A stretch of DNA of 64,000 nt from Mesorhizobium sp. M4B.F.Ca.ET.058.02.1.1 (lineage in GTDB: Bacteria > Pseudomonadota > Alphaproteobacteria > Rhizobiales > Rhizobiaceae), in assembly GCF_003952505.1 (NCBI RefSeq), contig NZ_CP034450.1, forward strand, positions 3,720,001 through 3,784,000, read 5' to 3'. Positions 9,092-17,471 of the stretch are shown here, in pieces (the stretch's first letter is position 1; each line of letters starts with the position of its first letter). A program made the translations under genes and the position numbers. The notes beneath the pieces were generated by a model, which had not been told where the DNA came from, did not search any database, and saw only the letters and a program-made list of their open reading frames with translations.

Positions 9092-9994
9092 ATGAACTCG
9101 ACAGTGCAAAGCCTGAAGGATTTTCTCGGCCAAGCCGGCCGGGCCGCGCTGGTCGAGGTCGCGGCAACCAAGGGCTCGACGCCGCGCGAGACCGGCGCCT
9201 TCATGCTGGTCTCGGCCTCGGCGATTTACGGCACGATCGGCGGCGGCCAGCTCGAATATATGGCGATCGACAAGGCGCGGCAGCTGCTGGGCGGGCGGAC
9301 GCCATCGCGATCTGCCACCGATGAGGCTCGGATCGAGGTGGACGAAGTCTGCGCCACGCTCGACGTTCCGCTCGGGCCCGAGATCGGCCAGTGCTGCGGC
9401 GGGCGCGTCGAGGTGCTGATCCGCCCGGTCGATGGGGCACTCGAACAAGAGCTGATCGCCAAAGCCGAGGTCGAGGAGGCGCACCTACCATATGTCTATG
9501 TCTTCGGCGGCGGTCATGTCGGCCAGGCGCTGGCGTCGGCGTTGGCGCTGCTGCCCATCCATGCCGTCGTCGTCGAGACGCGCGCCGAAGCGCTCGAAGG
9601 GATGCCGGAAACGGTCGAGACGAGGCTGACGCCGATGCCTGAGGCCATCGTGCGCGAGGCACATGCCGGAGCCGCCTTTGCGATCCTCACCCACGACCAT
9701 GCGCTCGATTTCCTGATCGTCGCCGAGGCGCTGAAGCGCGGCGACGCCGCCTATGTCGGCATGATCGGCTCCAGGACCAAGAAGGCGACGTTCAAGAGCT
9801 GGTTCCTGAAGTCGACCGATGGCAGCGAGGCGGAATTCAACCGCCTGGTCTCGCCGATCGGCGGCAATGCGGTGAAGGACAAGCGGCCGCCGGTGATCGC
9901 GGCACTTGCCGCCGCTGAGATCATGACGGCGCTGGTCTCGCATGCCACTGAGGCGACTGCCTCAAGCACGTCCGAGAAGGCGATGGCCGACTGA
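9092..9994 (+). CDS. xdhC: xanthine dehydrogenase accessory protein
   Basis: XdhC binds molybdenum cofactor, promotes its sulfuration and inserts it into XdhB. It has 300 residues: an N-terminal XdhC/CoxI domain with TKGSTPRE and GTIGGGQLE, and a C-terminal Rossmann domain with FGGGHVGQAL. ATG at 9092 has GGGA nine nt upstream; an in-frame ATG at 9083 has no room for a ribosome site. It lies 62 nt after xdhB and is presumably cotranscribed with it. Confidence 0.9.
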   Translation: MNSTVQSLKDFLGQAGRAALVEVAATKGSTPRETGAFMLVSASAIYGTIGGGQLEYMAIDKARQLLGGRTPSRSATDEARIEVDEVCATLDVPLGPEIGQCCGGRVEVLIRPVDGALEQELIAKAEVEEAHLPYVYVFGGGHVGQALASALALLPIHAVVVETRAEALEGMPETVETRLTPMPEAIVREAHAGAAFAILTHDHALDFLIVAEALKRGDAAYVGMIGSRTKKATFKSWFLKSTDGSEAEFNRLVSPIGGNAVKDKRPPVIAALAAAEIMTALVSHATEATASSTSEKAMAD

Positions 9995-10129
9995 GGTCAG
10001 TCGCCAGGCGCCGGCGGCGACGCTGCTGGGATATGACCTCCGCTCACAGCTGCTCGTCGCTTTCTTCATTTCCCAAATCGTTCCGGAAAGTGTTTTCTGC
10101 GCGCCTCACAGGCACGAGGCGGACCCCTG

Positions 10130-10966
10130 ATGGACGTATTGAGAATTGCGGCGTTTTCGGATGGCGACACCGGCGGCAACCCGGCCGGTGTGGTGATCGG
10201 CGATGCTTTACCAAATGCCATCGAAATGCAGCGCGTCGCGGCCGAGGTCGGCTTTTCGGAAACAGCCTTTGCGGCGCCGGAAGGCGATGGCTGGCGGGTC
10301 CGCTATTTCTCTCCGGAAAGCGAAGTGCCGTTCTGCGGCCATGCCACGATTGCGCTTGGTGCTGCGCTGGTGCGGCAGTTCGGCGACGGGATTTTTGCGC
10401 TGACCCTCAATCAGGCGAAAATCACCGTCGAGGGGTTTCGTGACGGCGCCAACATCGTCGCGGCGTTGCAGTCTCCCCCGACGCGCAGCAGATCGGCCCC
10501 GCCAGAGCTTGTCACCGAAACGCTGGCGCTGTTCGGCTACAGGACAGAGGATCTCGATCTGGCCATTCCGCCGGCTTTGATCCATGGCGGCGCCGATCAT
10601 CTGGTGCTGGCGCTGAAGTCACGCGAGGCGCTGGCTGCAATGGCCTATAACCTGAAGCGCGGGCAGGCGCTGATGCGGCGCGAAGGGCTGGTGACGATCC
10701 TGCTCGCCTTTGCCGAGACACCCAGACTCTTCCACACGCGCAACCCGTTCGCGTCGGGCGGCGTCTACGAGGATCCCGCGACAGGAGCTTCGTCCGCCGC
10801 CTTCGCCGGCTATCTGCGCAACCTCGGCTGGCCGCATGGCGGCGCGATCGACATCGTGCAGGGCGAGGACATGGGCATGCGCTCAAGGCTGCATGCCGAC
10901 ATTCCGTCTCAGCCAGGCAGCTCGATCAGGGTATCCGGGACGGCTCGCCTGATGGACGCCGGCTAA
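10130..10966 (+). CDS. PhzF family isomerase/epimerase-like protein
   Basis: 278 residues with the PhzF/diaminopimelate-epimerase fold. The catalytic glutamate typical of PhzF is E44 in GFSETAF; PFCGHAT and DPATGASS are the other conserved blocks. The cellular role of stand-alone PhzF homologues in rhizobia is unknown, and phenazine synthesis is not implied since no other phz genes are nearby. It is convergent with the flavin monooxygenase gene; the two stops share the four bases CTAA at 10963-10966. Confidence 0.85.
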   Translation: MDVLRIAAFSDGDTGGNPAGVVIGDALPNAIEMQRVAAEVGFSETAFAAPEGDGWRVRYFSPESEVPFCGHATIALGAALVRQFGDGIFALTLNQAKITVEGFRDGANIVAALQSPPTRSRSAPPELVTETLALFGYRTEDLDLAIPPALIHGGADHLVLALKSREALAAMAYNLKRGQALMRREGLVTILLAFAETPRLFHTRNPFASGGVYEDPATGASSAAFAGYLRNLGWPHGGAIDIVQGEDMGMRSRLHADIPSQPGSSIRVSGTARLMDAG

Positions 10967-12231
10967 GCAGCTGATGCCGGCCCTTTCAGGCCGAGGTGCT
11001 CGCGCAAGGTGCGGCCTTCGTATTCCGTACGGAACAGGCCGCGCCGCTGCAGCTCCGGCACGACCAGGGCGCAGAAGGCGTCGAGCTCGCCGGGGAACCA
11101 GGACGGCATGACGTTGAAGCCGTCGGCGGCGCCGCCTTCGAAGCGCGCCTGCAATTCGTCGGCGATCTGCGCCGGCGTGCCGACGATCCGCCAATGACCG
11201 CGGGCGCCGGCGAAATGGCGGGCAAGCTGGCGGATGGAAAGGCCGTCGCGGCGCGACTGCTCGACGACCAGCGCCTGCCGGCTCTTCATGCCCTCACTCT
11301 CCGGCAGTTCCGGCAGCGGCCCGTCGATCGGATAGCGCCAGAGGTCGGAAATGCTGAGATAGCTGGAGAGCAGCGCCACGCCGACCTCGTCCGGGATCAG
11401 CTCCTGCAATTCCTCATGCTTTGCCCGGGCTTCCGGCTCGGTCGCCGCGACGACCGGCGCGACGCCGGGCATGATCTTGACGTCGCCCGACGTGCGCCCA
11501 TAGGCAGCGAGCCGGCCCTTGACGTCGTCATAGAAGGCCTTCGCCTCCTCAAACGTCTGGGCCGCGCTGAACACGACATCGGCGGTCCTGGCAGCGAGGT
11601 CCTTGCCGTCCTCCGAGGCTCCGGCCTGCACCATGACCGGCGCGCCCTGCGGCGAACGCGGCAGGTCGAGCGCGTCCCTGACGGAAAAGCTCTGGCCGTC
11701 ATGATTGAGGCCGCCACTGCCGGCGCCACGCCACAGACCTGCGACCACAGCGGCGAATTCCCGGGCGCGTTCATAGCGGTCGGCATGCGAACGCAGGCCC
11801 ATCGAGCCGAAATTGGCGGCTTCGATATTGCTTGCCGAAGTGACCAGGTTCCAGCCGGCGCGGCCGCCGCTCAGCTGGTCGAGCGAGGCAAAGGTGCGCG
11901 CCAGCCCGTAGGGCTCGTTGTAGCTGGTCGAAGCTGTCGAGACGAGGCCGATGCGCCCGGTCTGCACGGCGATCGCCGAAAGCAGGCTGATCGGCTCGAA
12001 ACCGATCGAGCGCGAGGTCTGGCTGGCGATGCCGACATTGGCCTCGCGCAGGCCGGCGGCATCCTCGCAGAAGATCATGTCGAGCTTCGCCGCTTCGGCC
12101 GTGCGGGCGAGTTGTATGTAGTGGCCGATGTCGATGCCCGCGGTGACATGCGCCTTTGGATGGCGCCAGGCGGCGATGTGGTGGCCTGTCGCCCACAGGA
12201 ACAGGCCGAGCTTCATCTGCCGCGGGCTCAT
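10963..12231 (-). CDS. LLM-class flavin-dependent monooxygenase (NtaA/SnaA/DszA group)
   Basis: A 422-residue bacterial-luciferase-like monooxygenase that would use reduced FMN from a separate reductase. It shows the group features: an N-terminal LGLFLWATGHH block, the central NLVTSASN region and the FNVMPSWFPGELDAF C-terminal block. Substrates in this group include aminopolycarboxylates, sulfonates, thiophenes and other xenobiotics; none can be assigned here. Its start overlaps the stop of the next LLM gene as ATGA, so the pair is coupled. Confidence 0.85.
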   Translation of the reverse strand: MSPRQMKLGLFLWATGHHIAAWRHPKAHVTAGIDIGHYIQLARTAEAAKLDMIFCEDAAGLREANVGIASQTSRSIGFEPISLLSAIAVQTGRIGLVSTASTSYNEPYGLARTFASLDQLSGGRAGWNLVTSASNIEAANFGSMGLRSHADRYERAREFAAVVAGLWRGAGSGGLNHDGQSFSVRDALDLPRSPQGAPVMVQAGASEDGKDLAARTADVVFSAAQTFEEAKAFYDDVKGRLAAYGRTSGDVKIMPGVAPVVAATEPEARAKHEELQELIPDEVGVALLSSYLSISDLWRYPIDGPLPELPESEGMKSRQALVVEQSRRDGLSIRQLARHFAGARGHWRIVGTPAQIADELQARFEGGAADGFNVMPSWFPGELDAFCALVVPELQRRGLFRTEYEGRTLREHLGLKGPASAA

Positions 12232-13175
12232 GGTTTGCCTCCCGCCTCGAGTCCGAGATGCTGGCGCAACGTCGCTTCGGCACGTGCGGATTGAGCCAGG
12301 CCGCGACGCTGCAACTCCGGCAGCACGCGATCGGCAAAGGCCTCAAGTGAAGGAAGATCAGCCGGCAAAGCAAAATTGAGGCCGTCGCAGCCGTTCGAGT
12401 CGAACCCCGCTTCGAGCCTTTCGGCGGCCACGGTCACAAACACCTTAAGTGTTTCCGGCTTGCGCCCAGCAGCAAGCGCCCGTCGTTTCAGGTCGTCGCC
12501 GGCCACACCCGCCGACGGTTGCTCGTCCAGCAGGACGACGTGGGCGACGCGGGTGGCGAAGTCGAGGTCGGCCTCGGACAGGCCGGACATGACCAGCACC
12601 GGCGTGCCCTGCGGCGAGCGCGCCACGTTGAGCGGCCCGCGCACCGAAAAGAACTCGCCCTTGTGGTCAAGCAGGTGCATCTTCTGCGGATCGTGGAAGC
12701 GGCCGCCGGACTTGTCGAACAGCAGCGCATCGGCGTCCCAGCCCCTCCACAGGCCTTGCACGATGCCGATGAATTCTTCGGCGCGGCGGCGGAAATCACC
12801 TTCGGAAAACCCTTCCGGCCGGCTGAAATTGGCGGCCTGGCGCGGATCCTGGACCATCGTCGCGTTCCAGCCGATACGGCCGTGGCTGATGATGTCGAGG
12901 GAAGCAAAGCGACGCGCCAGATTGTAGGGCTGGTGCGCGAGCGTCGAGGCCCCGGCGACGAGCCCGATCCTTTCGGTCAGCGTCGCGAGCGCCGCCAGCA
13001 GCGTCGTTGCCTCGAACGGGCTGGTTGATCGAGCGCCGTTGGCTGCGGTATCGGAAACGACGACCATGTCGACCCCTGCCGCCTCCGCTTTCCGCACGAA
13101 GCCGGCTATGCGGCGGAAGTCCAGGCCGGCCTGTCCGTCGGTGGCAGCAATGTCGAGCGAAATGGCGAGATGCAT
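12228..13175 (-). CDS. LLM-class flavin-dependent oxidoreductase, second of a pair
   Basis: 315 residues of the same luciferase-like superfamily, shorter than its partner. The core blocks are WNATMVQD and SPQGTPVLVMSG. It is the promoter-proximal gene of the pair and translationally coupled to the larger one. Tandem unequal LLM proteins suggest either two steps on one substrate or a heteromer, as in luciferase (inference). No flavin reductase gene is adjacent. Confidence 0.8.
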   Translation of the reverse strand: MHLAISLDIAATDGQAGLDFRRIAGFVRKAEAAGVDMVVVSDTAANGARSTSPFEATTLLAALATLTERIGLVAGASTLAHQPYNLARRFASLDIISHGRIGWNATMVQDPRQAANFSRPEGFSEGDFRRRAEEFIGIVQGLWRGWDADALLFDKSGGRFHDPQKMHLLDHKGEFFSVRGPLNVARSPQGTPVLVMSGLSEADLDFATRVAHVVLLDEQPSAGVAGDDLKRRALAAGRKPETLKVFVTVAAERLEAGFDSNGCDGLNFALPADLPSLEAFADRVLPELQRRGLAQSARAEATLRQHLGLEAGGKP

Positions 13176-13252
13176 GACGCGAACCTAAGTCCGCCTTCGC
13201 GCAAGGCAAGTCCGTCGGGTCGGCCAGCGGGCCGTCACTTGCCGGCCAGCCC

Positions 13253-14173
13253 CTACTTGCCGGCAAGAATATCCTTGATCAGCCGCTGGCAGCGCTCGGC
13301 CATGAAATCGAGCAGCAGCCGCACTTTCGGGTCCTGCAGCTTCTTGTGCGGGTAGACGGCGGCGAACTGCACCGGCGTCGGCGGTGTCTTGGCCAGGATC
13401 ACCTTCAGCCGTTGGTCGCGGATGAAAGGCTCGACCTCGAAGCGCGGCTTGTTGATGATGCCACGACCCGACAGCGCCCAGCCGGTCAGCACATCGCCGT
13501 CATCGGTGTCGTACGGCCCGTGCACCTCGAATTTCTGCGGGCCGGCCGGCGTCTGCAGCGTCCACACATATTCGCGCGCGCCGGCATAGCGCAGCATCAG
13601 GCAATCGTGCTTCTTGCCGATCAATTCCTGCGGCTCGGCCGGCTCGCCGCGCGCCTCCAGATATTTCGGCGCCGCCACCAGCACCCGCTCGCATTCCATG
13701 ATGCCGCGCATCCTGAGGCTGGAATCCTCGATGATGCCCAGCCGGAAGGCGACGTCGATGCCTTCCTTCATGATGTCGACATTGTGATCCGAAAGCCTGA
13801 GCCGCACCTCGATATCAGGGTATTTGTCGTGGAAGTCCGGAATGCCGGAGGCCACCAGCCGCCGCCCGAGGCCGAGCGGCGCCGTCACCTTGATCGTGCC
13901 GCGCGGCTGGCCGGACAATGCCGAGACGGCGGCCTCCGCCTCGGTGATCGCCTCCAGCACCTGCTTGGCGCCGGTGTAGAACACCGTGCCGTGCTCGGTC
14001 GGCATCAACTGCCTGGTCGTACGATTGAACAGGCGAACGCCGAGGTGCTTCTCCAGCTCCTTGATGCGGTTGGAAGCGACAGCCGGCGAGATGCGCATGT
14101 CGCGCCCCGCCGCCGACAGATTGCCGAGCTCGACGACACGGACGAAGACGGCGATGTTGTCGAGATAGGCCAT
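13253..14173 (-). CDS. LysR family transcriptional regulator
   Basis: 306 residues. An N-terminal winged helix-turn-helix (about 5-62; LSAAGRDMRISPAVASNRI is the recognition region) is followed by a periplasmic-binding-protein-like effector domain. It diverges from puuD, with an LTTR-type box in the shared intergenic region, so control of the puuD-guaD operon is the simplest proposal. It could also act on the LLM genes downstream on its own strand, 77 nt away. The effector is unknown; urate or a purine intermediate is plausible. Confidence 0.88.
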   Translation of the reverse strand: MAYLDNIAVFVRVVELGNLSAAGRDMRISPAVASNRIKELEKHLGVRLFNRTTRQLMPTEHGTVFYTGAKQVLEAITEAEAAVSALSGQPRGTIKVTAPLGLGRRLVASGIPDFHDKYPDIEVRLRLSDHNVDIMKEGIDVAFRLGIIEDSSLRMRGIMECERVLVAAPKYLEARGEPAEPQELIGKKHDCLMLRYAGAREYVWTLQTPAGPQKFEVHGPYDTDDGDVLTGWALSGRGIINKPRFEVEPFIRDQRLKVILAKTPPTPVQFAAVYPHKKLQDPKVRLLLDFMAERCQRLIKDILAGK

Positions 14174-14249
14174 GCGTGGCTCTCATGCGGCTGCGCCAAG
14201 GTCTGGAAACCCGCCGCTTCGGCTCGGCCTGACCTGAATCTCACACCTT

Positions 14250-14264
14250 ATACAACCCTAGTAT
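14250..14264. promoter_or_regulatory. LysR-type box ATAC-N7-GTAT upstream of puuD
   Basis: ATAC-AACCCTA-GTAT is a perfect dyad of the ATAC-N7-GTAT form known from LysR regulators such as BenM/CatM. It lies 77 bp from the divergent lysR start and 106 bp from puuD, followed by a T-rich run at 14264-14279. Position and form match a site that both autoregulates lysR and activates puuD. No binding data can be inferred from sequence alone. Confidence 0.55.
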
Positions 14265-14369
14265 TTTTTATTTTTTTTTGAAAGTCATCGCGCACCTCGC
14301 CTCTTTTCGTTTTGGCGCCAGACCGTAAAGTCGTGCCATCGGCAGGGACGACTTCCCAAGGGCAACACG

Positions 14370-15587
14370 ATGCTGGATTTCGCGATTTTCTGGGACTGGC
14401 TGAGCTTCGCCGTCCGCTGGCTGCATGTCATCACCGGCATCGCCTGGATCGGCTCGTCCTTCTATTTCGTCGCGCTCGACCTCGGGCTGCGCCAGCGCCC
14501 CGGCCTGCCAGTCGGCGCCTTCGGCGAGGAATGGCAGGTGCATGGCGGCGGCTTCTACCACATCCAGAAATATCTGGTGGCGCCGGCCGAGATGCCGGAG
14601 CACCTGACCTGGTTCAAATGGGAGTCCTATGCCACCTGGCTGTCGGGCTTCGCCATGCTGTGCGTGGTCTACTATGCCGGCGCCGACCTGTTCCTGATCG
14701 ATCCCAATGTGCTGCCGATGTCGGTGCCGGTCGGCATCCTGCTGTCGCTGGCGACGATCGGTGTCGGCTGGGTGGTCTACGACCTGCTTTGCCGCTCGGC
14801 GCTGGGCAAGAGCGACACAGGGCTGATGCTGGTGCTTTATGGCGTGCTGGTGTTCATCGCCTGGGGATTGACGCATCTCTTCACCGGCCGCGCCGCCTTC
14901 CTGCATCTCGGTGCCATCACCGCCACGATCATGTCGGCCAACGTCTTCATGGTCATCATCCCCAACCAGAAGATCGTCGTCGCCGACCTGATCGCCGGCC
15001 GCAAGCCGGACCCGAAATACGGCAAGATCGCCAAACAGCGCTCGCTGCACAACAACTACCTGACGCTGCCGGTGCTGTTCCTGATGCTGTCGAACCACTA
15101 TCCGCTGGCGTTCGGCACCGAGTTCAACTGGGTGATCGCCTCACTGGTGTTCATCATCGGCGTGCTTATCCGACACTATTTCAACACCGTCCATGCCCGC
15201 AAGGGCAACCCGACCTGGACGTGGCTCGGCGCCGCCGTGCTGTTCGTCATCATCATCTGGCTGTCGACCGTGCCGAAGGTCCTGACCGGCGAGCCCAAGG
15301 CTTCCGCCGCGGCCGAGACCTTTATCGCCTCGGCGCATTTCCAGGCCGTGCGCGACACGGTGCTTGGCCGCTGCTCGATGTGCCATGCCGAGGAGCCGGT
15401 CTATGAGGGCATTTACCATGCCCCGAAGGGCGTGATGCTCGACACCGACGCGCGCATCGCCGAGCATGCGCGCGAGATCTACCTGCAGGCCGGACGCAGC
15501 CACGCCATGCCGCCAGCCAATGTCACCCAGATCAGCGACAAGGAGCGGGCGCTGCTGGTCGCCTGGTTCGAAGGCCAGGGAAAGTAG
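14370..15587 (+). CDS. puuD: membrane urate oxidase with C-terminal cytochrome c domain
   Basis: A urate hydroxylase/oxidase of the PuuD type, 405 residues, converting urate to 5-hydroxyisourate and passing electrons to the respiratory chain rather than to oxygen directly. Residues about 1-310 are a polytopic membrane domain of roughly eight segments. The C-terminal part has a single c-type haem site, CSMCH at 335-339, with a likely axial Met in AMPPAN near 380, placing this domain in the periplasm. It starts the puuD-guaD-UPF0303-glycerate kinase operon; the guaD ATG begins one base after its stop codon. Confidence 0.93.
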   Translation: MLDFAIFWDWLSFAVRWLHVITGIAWIGSSFYFVALDLGLRQRPGLPVGAFGEEWQVHGGGFYHIQKYLVAPAEMPEHLTWFKWESYATWLSGFAMLCVVYYAGADLFLIDPNVLPMSVPVGILLSLATIGVGWVVYDLLCRSALGKSDTGLMLVLYGVLVFIAWGLTHLFTGRAAFLHLGAITATIMSANVFMVIIPNQKIVVADLIAGRKPDPKYGKIAKQRSLHNNYLTLPVLFLMLSNHYPLAFGTEFNWVIASLVFIIGVLIRHYFNTVHARKGNPTWTWLGAAVLFVIIIWLSTVPKVLTGEPKASAAAETFIASAHFQAVRDTVLGRCSMCHAEEPVYEGIYHAPKGVMLDTDARIAEHAREIYLQAGRSHAMPPANVTQISDKERALLVAWFEGQGK

Positions 15588-15588
15588 C

Positions 15589-16902
15589 ATGACCTCCACC
15601 CTTCTGCGCGGCCGCACGCTGACCTTCCTGCGCTGGCCGGAAACGATCGACGACCATTCCGCCTGGCGCTACGAGGAGGATGGCGGCCTGCTGATCAGCG
15701 ACGGCCGGATCGTCGCCTCAGGCGCCTATGCCGATATCGAGAAGCAGGCCGGCGACGGGGCAAGACGGATCGACCATCGCCCGCATCTCATCCTGCCGGG
15801 CTTCATCGACGCGCATGTGCATTTCCCGCAGATGCAGATCATCGCCTCCTACGGCGCCGAGTTGCTCGACTGGCTAAACAAATACACCTTTCCCGAGGAG
15901 ACGAAATTCCGCGACGCCCAGCACGGCCGCCGCATCGCGAGACTGTTCCTCGACGAGATGGTGCGGCATGGCACGACGACGGTCGCCGCCTATTGCTCGG
16001 TGCACAAGGCGTCGGCCGAGGCCTTCTTCGCCGAGTCGCATGACCGCAACATGCTCAACATCGCCGGCAAGGTGATGATGGACCGCAACGCGCCGGACGG
16101 CCTGCTCGACACGTCGCAATCGGGCTATGACGACAGCAAGGCGCTGATTGCGGAATGGCACGGCAAGGGCCGCCAGCTCTATGCCATCACCCCTCGCTTC
16201 GCCATCACCTCCACGCCCGAGCAGATGGAGATGGCCGGTACGCTCTGCCGCGAGCATCCCGATCTCCACATGCAGACGCATCTCTCGGAAAACCATGCCG
16301 AGATCGCCTTCACGCAGGAGCTCTATCCCTGGTCGCGCGACTATACCGACGTCTATGAGCGGTACGGGCTCTTGGGGCAAAAGAGCCTGTTCGGCCACTG
16401 CATCCATCTCTCCGAACGCGAGGCGGATGCGCTGTCGAGCACCGGCTCGGTGGCGGTGTTCTGCCCGACCTCGAACCTGTTCCTCGGCTCCGGCCTGTTC
16501 GACTATCAGCGCTACCGCAGGCGTGACAGGGCCCTCAGAATCGCGGCCGCCACCGACGTCGGCGGCGGCACCAACTACTCGATGCTGCGCACCATGGACG
16601 AGGGCTACAAGGTGATCGCGCTGAACGGGGAGAAGCTCAACCCGTTCCAGTCCTTCTGGCAATTGACGCGCGGCAATGCCGAGGCGCTGTCGGTCGCCGA
16701 CAAGGTCGGCACACTCGAGGCTGGCACCGATGCCGACATCGTCGTGCTCGACGCGCGCGTCACGCCGGCGATGCGGCTGAGGATGGAAACGGTCGGCACG
16801 CTGGCCGAGGAACTGTTTCTCCTGCAGACGCTGGGCGACGACCGCGCCGTGCGCGAGGTCTATGTCGCTGGCCGGCCGGCCAAGAGCACTATCGCGATCT
16901 AG
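15589..16902 (+). CDS. guaD: guanine deaminase
   Basis: An amidohydrolase-superfamily enzyme converting guanine to xanthine and ammonia, 437 residues. The zinc motif H76-x-H78 lies in GFIDAHVHFPQ. Further conserved blocks are the HLSENHAE region and DVGGGTNYSML. ATG at 15589 follows puuD after one base; a reading from 15466 would overlap puuD extensively. It feeds the same pathway as xanthine dehydrogenase and urate oxidase. Confidence 0.93.
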   Translation: MTSTLLRGRTLTFLRWPETIDDHSAWRYEEDGGLLISDGRIVASGAYADIEKQAGDGARRIDHRPHLILPGFIDAHVHFPQMQIIASYGAELLDWLNKYTFPEETKFRDAQHGRRIARLFLDEMVRHGTTTVAAYCSVHKASAEAFFAESHDRNMLNIAGKVMMDRNAPDGLLDTSQSGYDDSKALIAEWHGKGRQLYAITPRFAITSTPEQMEMAGTLCREHPDLHMQTHLSENHAEIAFTQELYPWSRDYTDVYERYGLLGQKSLFGHCIHLSEREADALSSTGSVAVFCPTSNLFLGSGLFDYQRYRRRDRALRIAAATDVGGGTNYSMLRTMDEGYKVIALNGEKLNPFQSFWQLTRGNAEALSVADKVGTLEAGTDADIVVLDARVTPAMRLRMETVGTLAEELFLLQTLGDDRAVREVYVAGRPAKSTIAI

Positions 16903-16967
16903 CATTCCGGCTTGACCCCACGGCAAGCATCGGCCAAAGCGTGCGGCGACATTGACAGGGGAACGAC

Positions 16968-17471
16968 ATGGCCGTTGCCGACGACATCGCTCTGATCAAG
17001 AAACAGGAGGCCACGCTGGTCTTCCCCGGCTTCGACGAGGCCGTCGCCTTCGAGGTCGGCGCGGCGATCCGCAAGCGCGCGCTGGCCGAGAACCTGCCGA
17101 TCATCGTCGACATCAGGACCTTCGACCGGCCGCTGTTCTACGCCGCGATGCCGGGTTCGAACGCCTCCAATCCCGACTGGGCCCGGCGCAAGATCAATGT
17201 GGTGAAGCGGTTCCTGAAAAGCACCTACCGCATGGTGCTGGAGCAGCAGCGCCCCGACCGCACCTTCAAGGTCGGCGAGGGGCTGAATGTCGCCGACTAT
17301 GTGCTGGCCGGCGGCGGCTTTCCGGTCACCGTCAAAGGCGTGGGCGTGATCGGAGTGATTGCCGTTTCGGGCCTGCCGGAGCGTGAGGATCACGGCATGG
17401 TGGTCGACGCGCTGTGCGCGCATCTGGGCGCCGACCGCAAACAATTGGCCCTGGCGCCGGAAGCACAATGA
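16968..17471 (+). CDS. UPF0303 / GlcG-HbpS-like protein
   Basis: A 167-residue protein of the UPF0303 family (haem-degrading-domain superfamily, related to GlcG and HbpS). The conserved middle runs through DIRTFDRPLFYAAMPG and DYVLAGGGFPV. The molecular function of UPF0303 members is not established. Here it lies 65 nt after guaD, and its stop overlaps the glycerate kinase start as ATGA, so it is produced with the purine/glyoxylate enzymes. Superfamily kinship with GlcG, found in glycolate operons, makes a link with glyoxylate metabolism attractive but unproven. Confidence 0.8.
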   Translation: MAVADDIALIKKQEATLVFPGFDEAVAFEVGAAIRKRALAENLPIIVDIRTFDRPLFYAAMPGSNASNPDWARRKINVVKRFLKSTYRMVLEQQRPDRTFKVGEGLNVADYVLAGGGFPVTVKGVGVIGVIAVSGLPEREDHGMVVDALCAHLGADRKQLALAPEAQ

